NCBI GenBank assembly: GCA_964588695.1
Contig: CAZPQK010000009.1
Span: forward strand, 1-64,000
Direction: 5' to 3'
DNA from: CAZPQK01 sp964588695
GTDB taxonomy: Bacteria; Krumholzibacteriota; Krumholzibacteriia; WVZY01; JAKEHA01
DNA length: 64,000 nucleotides
This document shows, in pieces, positions 51,140 to 60,139 of this stretch (the first letter of the stretch is position 1; each line of letters opens with the position of its first letter). Position numbers and translations under genes: made by a program. A model generated the notes under the pieces. That model saw only the letters and a list, made by a program, of their open reading frames with translations. It was not told the DNA's origin and did not search any database.

Positions 51140-52152
51140 TCACCGATCTTGTTGCCATCGTTGCGAGCCTGCTCCCGGTTCTTGTCTTTCTTGCGGTGTT
51201 GGTCTATCTCGATAGCTATAAGTTGGTGCCCGTTCGCGTGGTCTTAATAACGATCGGGGTTGGCGTCGTAGTTGCGGCGGTCGCGATGGGGATTAACAAG
51301 GGGCTGCTTGAGGCGACCGGAATGGGGGGGAAGATGTACGCGCGTTCACTAGCGCCCGCGGTGGAAGAACTGCTTAAAAGTGTTTATGTGGTCTATTTGT
51401 TGCGCAGCCGTCGCGTCGGTTTTGTGGTCGATGCGGCCATCCACGGCTTCGCTATTGGCGCGGGGTTCGCCATTATCGAAAACCTCTACTACCTGCAAGC
51501 AATTGGCGATGCGCCGGTGGTAACCTGGTTTATTCGTGGGTTCGGAACCGCCGTGTTGCATGGCGGTGCAACGTCGTTATTTGCGATGATCGCGAAGGGA
51601 CTATTGGACCGCGATCATCCCGTGCCGCAGTCGATAACGCTGGCGCTGTTGCTGGCAATTGCCCTGCACACCCTGTACAACAACTTCGTGTTGCCTCCGT
51701 TGGTATCGGTGTTGGTGTTGTACTCGGTCTTTCCACTGTTGATTACGGTCGTGTTTTACCACAGCGAGCGCGCCACCAATCGCTGGTTGGGCAACCAGTT
51801 CGACACCGACCAGGAGTTGCTCGACATTATCAATTCCGGGGCTGTGGCCGAGTCTCGGATCGGCGAGTTCTTTGAATCGGCTCGCGAGCAGTTCCCGCCC
51901 GAAATGCTGGTAGACATGTTGTGCTACCTTCGCATTCATGTCGAACTGGCGATCAGCGCCAAAGGAATGCTGCTGCTGCGTGAAGCTGGTTTCGAACCGC
52001 CGGTCGATGAATCGGTTCGGTCGCGGTTTGCCGAATTGGTTCACCTGAAGAAATCGTTGGGACGCACGGGGCTGCTCGCGATTCAGCCGTTTCTTCACAC
52101 CAACGATCGTGACCTCTGGCAACTCCACATGCTGGACCAGCAATCCCGCTAG
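51136..52152 (+). CDS. PrsW-family intramembrane metalloprotease (copy 2)
   Basis: 338 aa, about eight membrane helices in the first 215 residues, then a soluble helical C-terminal domain of about 120 residues not present in copy 1. Signature residues: EELLK (E77, E78, K81), GAGFAIIENLYY, VLHGGATSLFA, HTLYNNFV. It should cut a membrane-bound regulator. No anti-sigma factor with a TM segment is adjacent in this island, but it overlaps the 995-aa peptidase/barrel gene and lies near the anchored repeat protein, so those are candidate substrates or signal sources. Confidence 0.87.
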   Translation: MITDLVAIVASLLPVLVFLAVLVYLDSYKLVPVRVVLITIGVGVVVAAVAMGINKGLLEATGMGGKMYARSLAPAVEELLKSVYVVYLLRSRRVGFVVDAAIHGFAIGAGFAIIENLYYLQAIGDAPVVTWFIRGFGTAVLHGGATSLFAMIAKGLLDRDHPVPQSITLALLLAIALHTLYNNFVLPPLVSVLVLYSVFPLLITVVFYHSERATNRWLGNQFDTDQELLDIINSGAVAESRIGEFFESAREQFPPEMLVDMLCYLRIHVELAISAKGMLLLREAGFEPPVDESVRSRFAELVHLKKSLGRTGLLAIQPFLHTNDRDLWQLHMLDQQSR

Positions 52153-52198
52153 CAGTACTCAACTTGATTTTTGCGCCGCTTAATGCGAGTCTCCCGGG

Positions 52199-53773
52199 AT
52201 GAAATCCTTCGATGTTGTGGTTATTGGCGGGGGACATAACGGACTGACCGCGGCTTGTTACCTGGCGCAGCGCGGGAAGACGGTCGGGCTGTTCGAAGCC
52301 CGATCCAGCCTGGGCGGTTTGTGTGCGGGCGCGGAGTTTCACCCGGGATACCGCCATGCCGGAGTCTTACAGGACACCACCGGCGTTCGCCCCTGGGTTG
52401 CCCAGCAACTGCACTTGCCACGCTACGGCCTGGAATTTACCGCGGGTGTGCCCGACGTTCTGGTGCCGATGGGTTCTGCAGCAACTTCGCGAGCGGTTCC
52501 GCGAATCGCCAGCGATCACGGTTTGCTGCTTTCTCACGACCCGGCGCGATCCCGAGCTGAGTTCGAAACCCACCACGCCGGTGACGGCGACGGGTGGGAG
52601 CGTTATCGATCATTTGTCGAATCCAGCCGTGAAATTGTCCAGCCGCTTCTGAACGCGACGCCTCCCGACGCAATGAACCCATCGCCCCGCGAAGCGCTGT
52701 CATTGGGGAAACAGGCGCTGTCGTTACGTCGACGCGGCGGGGAATTCATGACAGAGTTTCTGCGTGTCCCGCCTATGTGTGTCGCCGATTTTGTCAGCGA
52801 GTACTTTGGCGCCGAGATAGCGCGAGCCGGAATCGCGGGGCCGTCGATTTATAGCACATGGTGCGGACCGTGGTCGCCTGGAACCGCGGGGCTGTTGCTT
52901 CGCTACGAAGCATTGAAAGGGCGCGCTGTTCGCGGCGGTGCCGCCGAGTTAGCGACCGCGTTGGAGAGAGCGGCGCGGGAACTTGGCGTGGAGATTGTCA
53001 CCGACAGATCCGTTACGCAAATAGCTGTCGAAGCCAACCAGGCGGTCGGTGTGGAGTTGGACGGCGGCGAATCCGTCGGTGCGCGCTGCGTGTTCTCTTC
53101 GATTGACCCGAAGAAGACGTTCTTGGAACTCCTCGCTCCTCATGTGTTGGCATTGCGCTTTCAGGAGCAAATTGCAAACTACCGCACCCGCGGAACGACG
53201 GCGGTTGTCCACATTGCGCTCAACCGACCGCTCCGATTCGACGGGCGCGAAAATGACGCAATCAGCTACGCACGGACCGGGCTTTCATTGGACGACCAGG
53301 AGCGTGCGTTTGATCCGATCAAGTACGGCGACTGGTCGCGGCGTCCAATTATAGAGGTCTTTCAGCCGACGATTGACCGTCCCGAGCTTGCCCCCGACGG
53401 ACACGCGGTTGTGTCGGTGTTGGCGCACTTTGTTGCCCACGCGCCGAGAGATCCGTGGACCGAACAAAGCCGCGCCGAGCTTTTGTCGGCGGTCATGCGG
53501 CAACTTGATGAGGTTGCGCCGGGTACAGCGGACGCCGTGGTTGCTTCCGAACTGCTAACTCCGGACGATCTAGAGCGCGAGTTCGGAGTGACCGGTGGGC
53601 ACGTCCACCACGGCGAGCACGCGTTGGATCAATTGTTGGCGCGCCCGGCTCCGGCCGCCGCGAGGTTCGCGACACCGGTCGCGGGGTTGTTTTTGTGCGG
53701 ATCCGGGTCACACCCGGGAGGCGGGGTGACCTGCGCCCCGGGAGCTTTGGCCGCCGCTAGCTGCGACGTCTAA
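52199..53773 (+). CDS. Phytoene-desaturase-like FAD/NAD(P) oxidoreductase (copy 2)
   Basis: 524 aa. Rossmann motif VVIGGGHNGLTAACYLAQRG, LFEAR and SLGGLCAG; C-terminal LFLCGSGSHPGGGVTCAPG. Same CrtI/PYROXD2 family as the 44352 product, but clearly diverged. Substrate unknown. Its 3' end is followed by a run of nine A (poly-A tract, 53774-53782) before the aldolase leader. Confidence 0.83.
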   Translation: MKSFDVVVIGGGHNGLTAACYLAQRGKTVGLFEARSSLGGLCAGAEFHPGYRHAGVLQDTTGVRPWVAQQLHLPRYGLEFTAGVPDVLVPMGSAATSRAVPRIASDHGLLLSHDPARSRAEFETHHAGDGDGWERYRSFVESSREIVQPLLNATPPDAMNPSPREALSLGKQALSLRRRGGEFMTEFLRVPPMCVADFVSEYFGAEIARAGIAGPSIYSTWCGPWSPGTAGLLLRYEALKGRAVRGGAAELATALERAARELGVEIVTDRSVTQIAVEANQAVGVELDGGESVGARCVFSSIDPKKTFLELLAPHVLALRFQEQIANYRTRGTTAVVHIALNRPLRFDGRENDAISYARTGLSLDDQERAFDPIKYGDWSRRPIIEVFQPTIDRPELAPDGHAVVSVLAHFVAHAPRDPWTEQSRAELLSAVMRQLDEVAPGTADAVVASELLTPDDLEREFGVTGGHVHHGEHALDQLLARPAPAAARFATPVAGLFLCGSGSHPGGGVTCAPGALAAASCDV

Positions 53774-53893
53774 AAAAAAAACCTAAACGCCTGCGCCACG
53801 TTCCCTTTGGCATGTTTTGTGGTAAACTTCGTAGCCACAAGGCCGATACTTATCAATGATCAATCTTTTTAAGCCTATTGTTTGGAGGCTCTT

Positions 53894-54844
53894 ATGGAGA
53901 CGCTAACCCACATGGCGCGCAGCAGCGAGACGGTCGATGCGATCCTCGCCAATTACGCTTCGGAAAACCCGGGCGTTCGCGCCAATCTCTACCGTTTGCT
54001 GATGTCGGGGAAACTCGCCGGCACCGGCAAGCTGGTGATTCTTCCCGTCGACCAGGGTTTTGAGCACGGCCCGGCGCGTAGCTTCGCAGTTAACCCAGCC
54101 GGCTACGACCCGGAGTACCACGCCAAGCTTGCGATTGCCGCGGGCTGCAACGGTTACGCCGCGCCGCTCGGTTTTATTTCGCAAATTGCACACGACTACG
54201 CGGGGCGCATCCCCCTGATTCTGAAAGTCAATAACCACGACTCTGCCGTGTCCGAGCGCGACCCGATTCCGGCGCAAACATCGAGTGTTCAGGACGCCGT
54301 CCGACTGGGGTGTGCGGCGATTGGTTTTACGATTTATCCGGGGTCGAGTGAATGGCGCGCTATGTATCAGCAGTTCCGCAAGCTATCCGAAGAAGCACGC
54401 AACGCCGGACTTGCAGTTGTGCTGTGGGCCTACCCGCGCGGCACCAACATTTCCAAAGATGGCGAAACCGGAATGGACATTGTTGCTTACGCCGCACAAA
54501 TCGCGGCTCAGCTTGGGGCGCACATTATAAAGGTTAAGCTTCCCAGCGATCATCTCGAGCAAGATCCCGCGCGAAAAGTTTACGAGTCAGAAGGCGTCCA
54601 GATTGCGACCCTGGCCGATCGCGTCAAGCACGTGGTGCAGAGCGCGTTTGACGGTAAGCGAATCGTGATCTTTTCGGGTGGTGGAAAGGCTTCGGACGAT
54701 AAAGTGTTCGACGAAGTTCGCGCCATTCGCGACGGTGGTGGTTTTGGATCCATTATCGGTCGCAATAGTTTTCAGCGGCCGTGGGATGATGCGGTCAAAT
54801 TCCTGGGAACGATCATGGACATCTACGGCGGTAACGCTTCCTGA
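53894..54844 (+). CDS. fbaB: Class I (DhnA-type) fructose-bisphosphate aldolase
   Basis: 316 aa from the ATG at 53894, GGAGG 5 nt upstream; a TTG four codons earlier is open. Archaeal/DhnA-type aldolase: VILPVDQGFEHGPARSF, VNNHDSAVSERDPIPAQTSS broken by the usual turn, and the Schiff-base Lys in IIKVKLPSDHLEQDP. FSGGGKASDDKVFDEVRA binds the phosphate and GSIIGRNSFQR closes the barrel. Cleaves fructose 1,6-bisphosphate to two triose phosphates in glycolysis or the reverse in gluconeogenesis. An extended -10-like TGGTAAACT is at 53820-53828. Single gene, closed by a bidirectional terminator. Confidence 0.94.
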   Translation: METLTHMARSSETVDAILANYASENPGVRANLYRLLMSGKLAGTGKLVILPVDQGFEHGPARSFAVNPAGYDPEYHAKLAIAAGCNGYAAPLGFISQIAHDYAGRIPLILKVNNHDSAVSERDPIPAQTSSVQDAVRLGCAAIGFTIYPGSSEWRAMYQQFRKLSEEARNAGLAVVLWAYPRGTNISKDGETGMDIVAYAAQIAAQLGAHIIKVKLPSDHLEQDPARKVYESEGVQIATLADRVKHVVQSAFDGKRIVIFSGGGKASDDKVFDEVRAIRDGGGFGSIIGRNSFQRPWDDAVKFLGTIMDIYGGNAS

Positions 54845-54864
54845 CGTTAGCGTTTGGTTCCAAC

Positions 54865-54898
54865 AAAAAGGGTCGGTGCTTGCACCGGCCCTTTTTTT
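54865..54898. terminator. Bidirectional intrinsic terminator between fbaB and the cupin gene
   Basis: AAAAAGGGTCGGTGC / GCACCGGCCCTTTTTTT: GC-rich stem flanked by A5 and T7 between convergent genes. Confidence 0.9.
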
Positions 54899-54921
54899 GT
54901 CAGCTATAGTGGCCGACCCGT

Positions 54922-55281
54922 TTATATCCAGTCGGGGTTGTCGACCGTGCGGGCGGTGGTGACATTTCCAGTGTTAAGCGTGCCCGCGGGCTCAAATAAC
55001 AAACAGTGCACTTCTTCCAGCGCCACCGGACGATGTTCCACTCCGCGGGGGACGACAATCATCTCGCCGGGAGAGAGAATTATATCGCGATCGCGAAATT
55101 GCAGTTCGAGAACTCCTTTGACCACGTAAAACAATTCGTCTTCGTTGTCGTGTTTGTGCCAATCAAACTCGCCGAGGTATTTAACCACCTTGACGTGCTG
55201 GCCGTTAAGTTCCGCGACAATCTTTGGCGACCAATGGTCGTTGAATCTGGTCAGCTTATCGCCGACGTCAATCTTTTCCAC
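54922..55281 (-). CDS. Small cupin-domain protein
   Basis: 119 aa, one cupin_2 barrel. Metal-binding motif 1 WHKHDNEDELFYVVKG gives two His and one Glu, and motif 2 is PRGVEHRPV with the fourth ligand His. Single-domain cupins of this size include isomerases and dioxygenases; no substrate can be read. Likely cytoplasmic. It lies 50 bp downstream of the GNAT gene on the same strand, so they may share a transcript. Confidence 0.88.
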   Translation of the reverse strand: MEKIDVGDKLTRFNDHWSPKIVAELNGQHVKVVKYLGEFDWHKHDNEDELFYVVKGVLELQFRDRDIILSPGEMIVVPRGVEHRPVALEEVHCLLFEPAGTLNTGNVTTARTVDNPDWI

Positions 55282-55331
55282 GGTGACCTCCCAGTCAAGA
55301 CGCCAGTATAGCCCATGTAGGAGACAGCCGA

Positions 55332-56048
55332 CTAGCGAGACGGGCGCTGGGAGTTAATACAAGCTGCCAGCGACAGGCGCTGCTGGCCGTTTTCGTCAAA
55401 ATTGCCGGGGCCAAGCCACGCCTCGGTGCCTGCCCGAATTACGGGCCATTCACTCTTGATGATTGAAAACCAGGCGGTATCGCGCAGCCGGTTTCGGTAT
55501 ATGACGGCCTCGCGGTGCACACCTTCCGGCCGAAACCCAAGTCGCCGCGCGGCGGATTGCGACGGCGCGTTAAGGGCGTCGCATTTCCACTCGTACCGCC
55601 GATAGCCCAGGTCAAACGCGTGCTGCATGAGTAGATACATCGCTTCGGTGGCAGCCGGGGTTCGCGCCAGTTGTGGACCATACTTGATGTGTCCCACCTC
55701 GATACTGCCCATTTCCGGGTTGATTCGCAGATAGCTGCATTGTCCCACCGCGCTCCCACTTGCAAGGTCGATAATCGCGAAAAACAGCATGTCGCCGTTA
55801 AAGCAGAATTCGTGGACCCAATCGCGGTACCCGTCAAGCGTGGCGAACGGTCCGTACGGAAGGTAGGTCCATCCGTCGTCTCCACCGCGCTGATGGGCGG
55901 CAAAGAGGTCGGCGCTATGCCGCTCGACGCTGAGAGGCTCGATCCGGCAGAAACGGCCGGTCAGCGTTACCGGCTGGGGAAATGGTGGGGTCACCCAGTC
56001 GGGAATGTCGGGGCCGACCGGTTGCCCGAAGGAATTGAATTGCGACAT
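55332..56048 (-). CDS. GNAT-family N-acetyltransferase (RimJ/RimL-like)
   Basis: 238 aa. RimJ/RimL-type GNAT fold: VGQCSYLRINPEMGSIEVGH as strands 2-4, the acetyl-CoA region (QLARTPAATEAMYLLMQHAF) and YRRYEWKCDALNAPSQSAARRLGF near the end. Uses acetyl-CoA to acetylate a protein N-terminus or small amine; substrate unknown. It diverges from serB; the 94-bp gap carries the serB -10 box. Confidence 0.88.
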   Translation of the reverse strand: MSQFNSFGQPVGPDIPDWVTPPFPQPVTLTGRFCRIEPLSVERHSADLFAAHQRGGDDGWTYLPYGPFATLDGYRDWVHEFCFNGDMLFFAIIDLASGSAVGQCSYLRINPEMGSIEVGHIKYGPQLARTPAATEAMYLLMQHAFDLGYRRYEWKCDALNAPSQSAARRLGFRPEGVHREAVIYRNRLRDTAWFSIIKSEWPVIRAGTEAWLGPGNFDENGQQRLSLAACINSQRPSR

Positions 56049-56125
56049 CGCTGACTCCCGGCGTGGTGGGGCTTGAGGTAATTGCTGCGAGTGTGTTTAG
56101 ATCGCGGAAAGCCGCATCCTTTCAC

Positions 56126-56131
56126 TATACT
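56126..56131 (+). promoter_or_regulatory. -10 box of serB, very close to the start codon
   Basis: TATACT ends 11 nt before the ATG at 56143, giving an expected leader of about 5 nt. No Shine-Dalgarno and no clear -35 are visible. Confidence 0.35.
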
Positions 56132-56142
56132 AATATTCTGCC

Positions 56143-57405
56143 ATGACCGAAGAAAAGCGATACGTTGTTGTCACCGTAAACGGCAAGGATCGGCCGGGAA
56201 TCACCGCGGCCTTTACCCGGCTCATCCAACTGCACGGCGTTGGTATTATTGACATCGATCAAGCCACCGTGCACAACGTGCTGGTGCTGTCGTTCTTGTT
56301 GGACCTGGGAGACAACGGCGGTAGTCGGAAGGATAGCGTCCTTAAAGACCTTCTCTTTGCTGCCAACCAGAAGGATGTAAGTCTCAACTTTCAGCTGCTT
56401 TCGGAGCGGGAGCGGCGGGAACAACGTGCGCCACAACTTTCGGTGGTGACCGTTTTTGGAGGAACCGACGCACTCGCCGACGTGTCGGGTTTGCTCGCCG
56501 AAGCCGACGCCAACATTGTCAGTATCAGCAACATCTCGCGGCCGGGGCGCGCTATGAGCGGCGCGGGAAGTTTGCTGGCCGGAGAAAGTAGCGGCGCTCG
56601 TTGCGTGGAGCTGCTGGTCAACACTGCGGCATCTCCGCGGCAGCACAACCTCCACGAACGGCTCTTGCAAACCGACCACGACGTCGCGTTACAAAGCCTG
56701 GCGGCGTATCGCAAGGGAAAGCGGCTGGTGTTTTTTGATGTCGATCAGACGCTGGTCGACATGGAAATTATTGATGAACTGGCCCGAGTCGCTGGCGTGT
56801 ATGACGAGGTCTCCCGTGTTACCGAAAAAGCGATGCGCGGCGAGATCGATTTTGCCGACGCGCTCGGCCAGCGAGTGGCGTTGTTGCGCGGGCTTCCGGT
56901 AGAGCGCTTGACCAACGTTCGCGACGCGATGCGTATGTCGGAGCGCGCCGCCGATGTAGTGGCGACGCTCAAGCGACTGGGCTACGTGGTCGGGGTGGCC
57001 AGCGGTGGGTTTACTTTTTTTACCGACCACCTTCGCGATCAACTGGGCCTGGACTTTGCCCACGCCAACCAGTTGGAGGTTCGCGACGGCGTGCTAACCG
57101 GCAAGGTCATGCCGCCGGTTGTTGATGACACCGCCAAGGCACGTTTGATTCATCAGGAAGCGGGCTTGCGGGGAATACTGCTGGACCAGACCGTCGCGAT
57201 TGGCGATGGTTCCAACGATCGATTGATGCTGGGCCAGGCCGGGCTGGGAATTGCCTACAACGCGAAACGCGGAGTTTCGCGAGCGGCCGGCGCTACTCTG
57301 GGTAGAACCAAGCTAATCCACCTGCTGTATCTCTTGGGTATCGCAGAAGAAGACATAGCGGCCGATGCCGCCGGACCGGCAACCTCCAACGGCCCCGGCG
57401 CGTAG
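56143..57405 (+). CDS. serB: Phosphoserine phosphatase with ACT domains
   Basis: 420 aa. N-terminal ACT-like region (about 5-180: VTVNGKDRPGITAAFTRLIQ, and a second VVTVFGGTDALADVSGLL) for serine sensing, then the HAD domain: FFDVDQTLVDME with nucleophile D199 and acid D201, VGVASGGFTFFTD with the second-motif Ser, and GDGSNDRLML with the metal-binding Asp residues. Converts O-phosphoserine to serine, the last step of serine synthesis. Length fits ACT-containing SerB of Actinobacteria and related groups. The tail (about 405-420) is Ala/Pro-rich. Confidence 0.94.
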   Translation: MTEEKRYVVVTVNGKDRPGITAAFTRLIQLHGVGIIDIDQATVHNVLVLSFLLDLGDNGGSRKDSVLKDLLFAANQKDVSLNFQLLSERERREQRAPQLSVVTVFGGTDALADVSGLLAEADANIVSISNISRPGRAMSGAGSLLAGESSGARCVELLVNTAASPRQHNLHERLLQTDHDVALQSLAAYRKGKRLVFFDVDQTLVDMEIIDELARVAGVYDEVSRVTEKAMRGEIDFADALGQRVALLRGLPVERLTNVRDAMRMSERAADVVATLKRLGYVVGVASGGFTFFTDHLRDQLGLDFAHANQLEVRDGVLTGKVMPPVVDDTAKARLIHQEAGLRGILLDQTVAIGDGSNDRLMLGQAGLGIAYNAKRGVSRAAGATLGRTKLIHLLYLLGIAEEDIAADAAGPATSNGPGA

Positions 57406-57436
57406 TACGGGCAATCGCTATGACTAAGGAGCCCCT

Positions 57437-59188
57437 ATGAATTTCTTTAAGACGTTCATGGCCGTTATCGTGGCCAATATCGTGATGATTGCACTCGCTG
57501 TCGGCGTGCTCATGATTATTGGGTTGGCGGCCACCATTAGCGGAAGCGACGACGTCGAAGTCGCCGACAACTCGTACCTGGTCATCGACCTTTATGGCGC
57601 GATACTGCCCTACGACCCTCCGCAAAGTCTGGGCGCGCGGCTGTTTGAAGACGACCCACTCACTTTTCATGACATTCAGGACAACCTGGAAAAAGCTCTC
57701 GCGGATACCCGAATCAACGGCGTGATTCTAAATATCTCGTCGGCGAACGACATGGGCAACGCGATGCGCTTTGAGTTACGGCAGCGCATCAAAGACCTGC
57801 GTGGCGCCGGAAAAACGGTCATCGCGTATAGCGACCGGCTCAGTCGTTCGGCGTACTACGTTGCCACTGCGTGCGACAAAATCTATATGCCGCCTCCGGC
57901 CGACGTTATTTTTACCGGCATGGGCGGGAAGTATCTCTTTATGCGTGGGATGCTGGACAAAATAGATGTCGAACCAAACATTCACAAGATTAAGGACTAC
58001 AAGTCAGCAGCGGAGACGACAAACCGCAAGAACTTCTCCGAACCGGCGCGCGAGAACCGCAAGTGGATTCTCGACGAATTGTGGGACATGCAGATTTCCG
58101 CAATGAAAGAGGACCGCGGTCTTAGCGACGAGCAAATTGATTCATTCGCCGAGTACGTCATGTACACCGCAGAAGAAGCACTGGCCGCGGGCATCATTGA
58201 TGGCGTTATGTATTGGGACGAAATGGAAGATATGCTCGCTGGTGACGACGAGGAATTGTCGACCGTAACGCACTGGAGTTACAACGACATTTCGCGCGAA
58301 AGCGTTGGTCTGAAGGGCAAACACCGTATCGCAATCGTGCACGCGCACGGTGCGTTGGCGGGCCGCAGTAGTCGTGTCGACCCCATGATGGGCTTTATTA
58401 TTGGCCACCGCACGGCGTCGCGTGCGATTCGTGCCGCTGCCGACAACGATAAGGTCGACGCAATTGTTCTTCGAGTCGACAGTCCCGGTGGGGAAACGCT
58501 CACCAGCGACCTGATTAGTCGCGCCGTAGAATACGCGGTCGAGCGGAAACCGGTTGTAGTGTCGATGCTTGATGTTGCCGCTTCCGGCGGTTACTACATC
58601 TCCTACAAAGCCAATAAAATGGTAGCCAATCCCAACACCGTAACGGGCTCGATTGGCTCGATCCTGGGAAAGATGAACATCGCCGGCGCCTACGAAAAAC
58701 TGGGTTTTAGCTTCGATGGTGTCGACAAGGGCGCCAACGCCAACTTCTGGTCTCCGGTTGACAGCTTCTCTCCGGAGCAGTGGGAGCGTTTGAAGGACTA
58801 CCACTACAAGAGTTTTAACGCCTGGTTGCAGGACGTTGCAGATCGGCGGGGAATGACCTTCGAAGAAGCGGAGAAGCTCGCCCACGGACGCGTGTGGACG
58901 GGGCGTCAGGCCAAAGACAACGGGTTGATCGATGAACTGGGCGGGCTGCCCACCGCGATTCGTCTGGCCAAAGAAGAGGCTGGCCTTGACCCGGAAGAAG
59001 AGGTCACGCTGGTTAATTATCCTCGCGAAAAAAGTCTGATGGAGTTGCTTACGTCGCGTTCCAGTTGGGCCTCGTTAGGCAGTTGGGCGGCGTACCGATT
59101 TGTTCAGGAAGATCTCAAGCAATCTTATGAGCTAATCACTAGCGGTCAATTGGAATACCAGCGCTTGGAAGCGTTGTCGCAGGAGTAG
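57437..59188 (+). CDS. sppA: Signal peptide peptidase SppA, 67K type
   Basis: 583 aa with an N-terminal membrane anchor (about 6-30). Two tandem SppA/S49 repeats: the first contributes the general-base Lys in IKDYKSAAE (K189) and the second the nucleophile Ser in DVAASGGYYIS (S383), the dyad known from E. coli SppA (K209/S409). Cleaves leftover signal peptides in the inner membrane, active site facing the periplasm. AAGGAG before the ATG. Next gene follows after 5 bp. Confidence 0.94.
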   Translation: MNFFKTFMAVIVANIVMIALAVGVLMIIGLAATISGSDDVEVADNSYLVIDLYGAILPYDPPQSLGARLFEDDPLTFHDIQDNLEKALADTRINGVILNISSANDMGNAMRFELRQRIKDLRGAGKTVIAYSDRLSRSAYYVATACDKIYMPPPADVIFTGMGGKYLFMRGMLDKIDVEPNIHKIKDYKSAAETTNRKNFSEPARENRKWILDELWDMQISAMKEDRGLSDEQIDSFAEYVMYTAEEALAAGIIDGVMYWDEMEDMLAGDDEELSTVTHWSYNDISRESVGLKGKHRIAIVHAHGALAGRSSRVDPMMGFIIGHRTASRAIRAAADNDKVDAIVLRVDSPGGETLTSDLISRAVEYAVERKPVVVSMLDVAASGGYYISYKANKMVANPNTVTGSIGSILGKMNIAGAYEKLGFSFDGVDKGANANFWSPVDSFSPEQWERLKDYHYKSFNAWLQDVADRRGMTFEEAEKLAHGRVWTGRQAKDNGLIDELGGLPTAIRLAKEEAGLDPEEEVTLVNYPREKSLMELLTSRSSWASLGSWAAYRFVQEDLKQSYELITSGQLEYQRLEALSQE

Positions 59189-59193
59189 CCCAG

Positions 59194-60084
59194 GTGCCTC
59201 GCCGTATTTCTATCGGCCATCGCGATTGCAACGCTCGCGCATTACTTGCCGTTATTGTTCTTTTCGCCGTTTTCGCGGCGGTTGACGTCGGCGCGGTAAC
59301 CAACGGCGACTTCGAGCAAGGTGGAAACGGCTGGTTTCGCGGAGTTGCCGGGCCTGATCCGTGCAGCCCGCCGGTTGTGGTACGGGGGCTGAACCTTCCA
59401 AATCCGCCAGGCGCCAAACCCGGCGCAAACAGCCTCGCGTGGTTGGGAAACTTCCAATTGGGCGCGCTGGGATGCAACCCGTCAACGCTGTTTCAGAACT
59501 TTTGGTGCGCGCTGGACACTACCGATCAGAATTGGTGCACCGTTACCTTCGACGCTTCGCTATGGCTGGCGCCCGGCGAACAGGCGGTAGTAATTCAGAA
59601 ATCGTATTTTGCGACCCGGGCGGGACTGATCCCCGGCGGGGGAGCGCCTGCCAGCGGTCGTTATTCGATATCGGTAAAAGGTTGTAACGAGAACCTGATC
59701 CTGTTCGCCGTTGTGAACCCCCTCCGTGGGCAGGGTGTAAAGTCCATTTTGCAGATCGACAATGTTCAATCCACTTGCTCTAGTGGCGATAGTACATCGG
59801 CCAATCTTCCGATGATCCCGCTGCCGAGCGCTGGGCTGGGAATCGAGTTGCTGGATCGCGACGGGGTTCCGGTAACGATGAGTACCCCACCTCTGGACTG
59901 CGACGTTAACGGACTGTTCGACCACTACGAAATTGACAACGCGCTCGCGTCGGACGACAACGGCAATGGCACCATCGACGCGTGCGATCCCAAACCGCGC
60001 GAGATTAACTGGGTGCTGATGGGCGTGGGGCTGTTAATGATCTTCGTCACCGTTCGCCGCATGATTCGTAACCGGCCCCGCTAG
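59194..60084 (+). CDS. Exported protein with calcium-loop motif and C-terminal membrane anchor
   Basis: 296 aa starting with GTG at 59194, 5 bp after sppA. The N-terminus has a signal segment (about 16-34). Residues about 35-200 are a beta-rich Cys-containing domain (VTNGDFEQGGNGWF start, as in carbohydrate-binding-like modules). DCDVNGLFDHYEIDN and DDNGNGTIDACD are dockerin/thrombospondin-type-3 calcium loops. The end EINWVLMGVGLLMIFVTVRR is a transmembrane helix followed by basic residues, like a C-terminal sorting anchor. The family is not recognised. Confidence 0.6.
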   Translation: MPRRISIGHRDCNARALLAVIVLFAVFAAVDVGAVTNGDFEQGGNGWFRGVAGPDPCSPPVVVRGLNLPNPPGAKPGANSLAWLGNFQLGALGCNPSTLFQNFWCALDTTDQNWCTVTFDASLWLAPGEQAVVIQKSYFATRAGLIPGGGAPASGRYSISVKGCNENLILFAVVNPLRGQGVKSILQIDNVQSTCSSGDSTSANLPMIPLPSAGLGIELLDRDGVPVTMSTPPLDCDVNGLFDHYEIDNALASDDNGNGTIDACDPKPREINWVLMGVGLLMIFVTVRRMIRNRPR

Positions 60085-60127
60085 TATCGCCCGCGCGTTG
60101 TCAGGCGTACCCCGCGTCGCTATGCGC

Positions 60128-60133
60128 TATAAT
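60128..60133 (+). promoter_or_regulatory. Consensus -10 (TATAAT) just before amrS
   Basis: Perfect TATAAT ends 6 nt before the ATG at 60140, exactly where a transcript would start, and no Shine-Dalgarno is present. The -35 region is weak. Confidence 0.45.
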
Positions 60134-60139
60134 TGAGTT

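Noticed and set aside
44352..53773. Carotenoid biosynthesis cluster
   Set aside because: Only two desaturase-like flavoproteins are present; no phytoene synthase, cyclase or GGPP synthase gene lies in the window.
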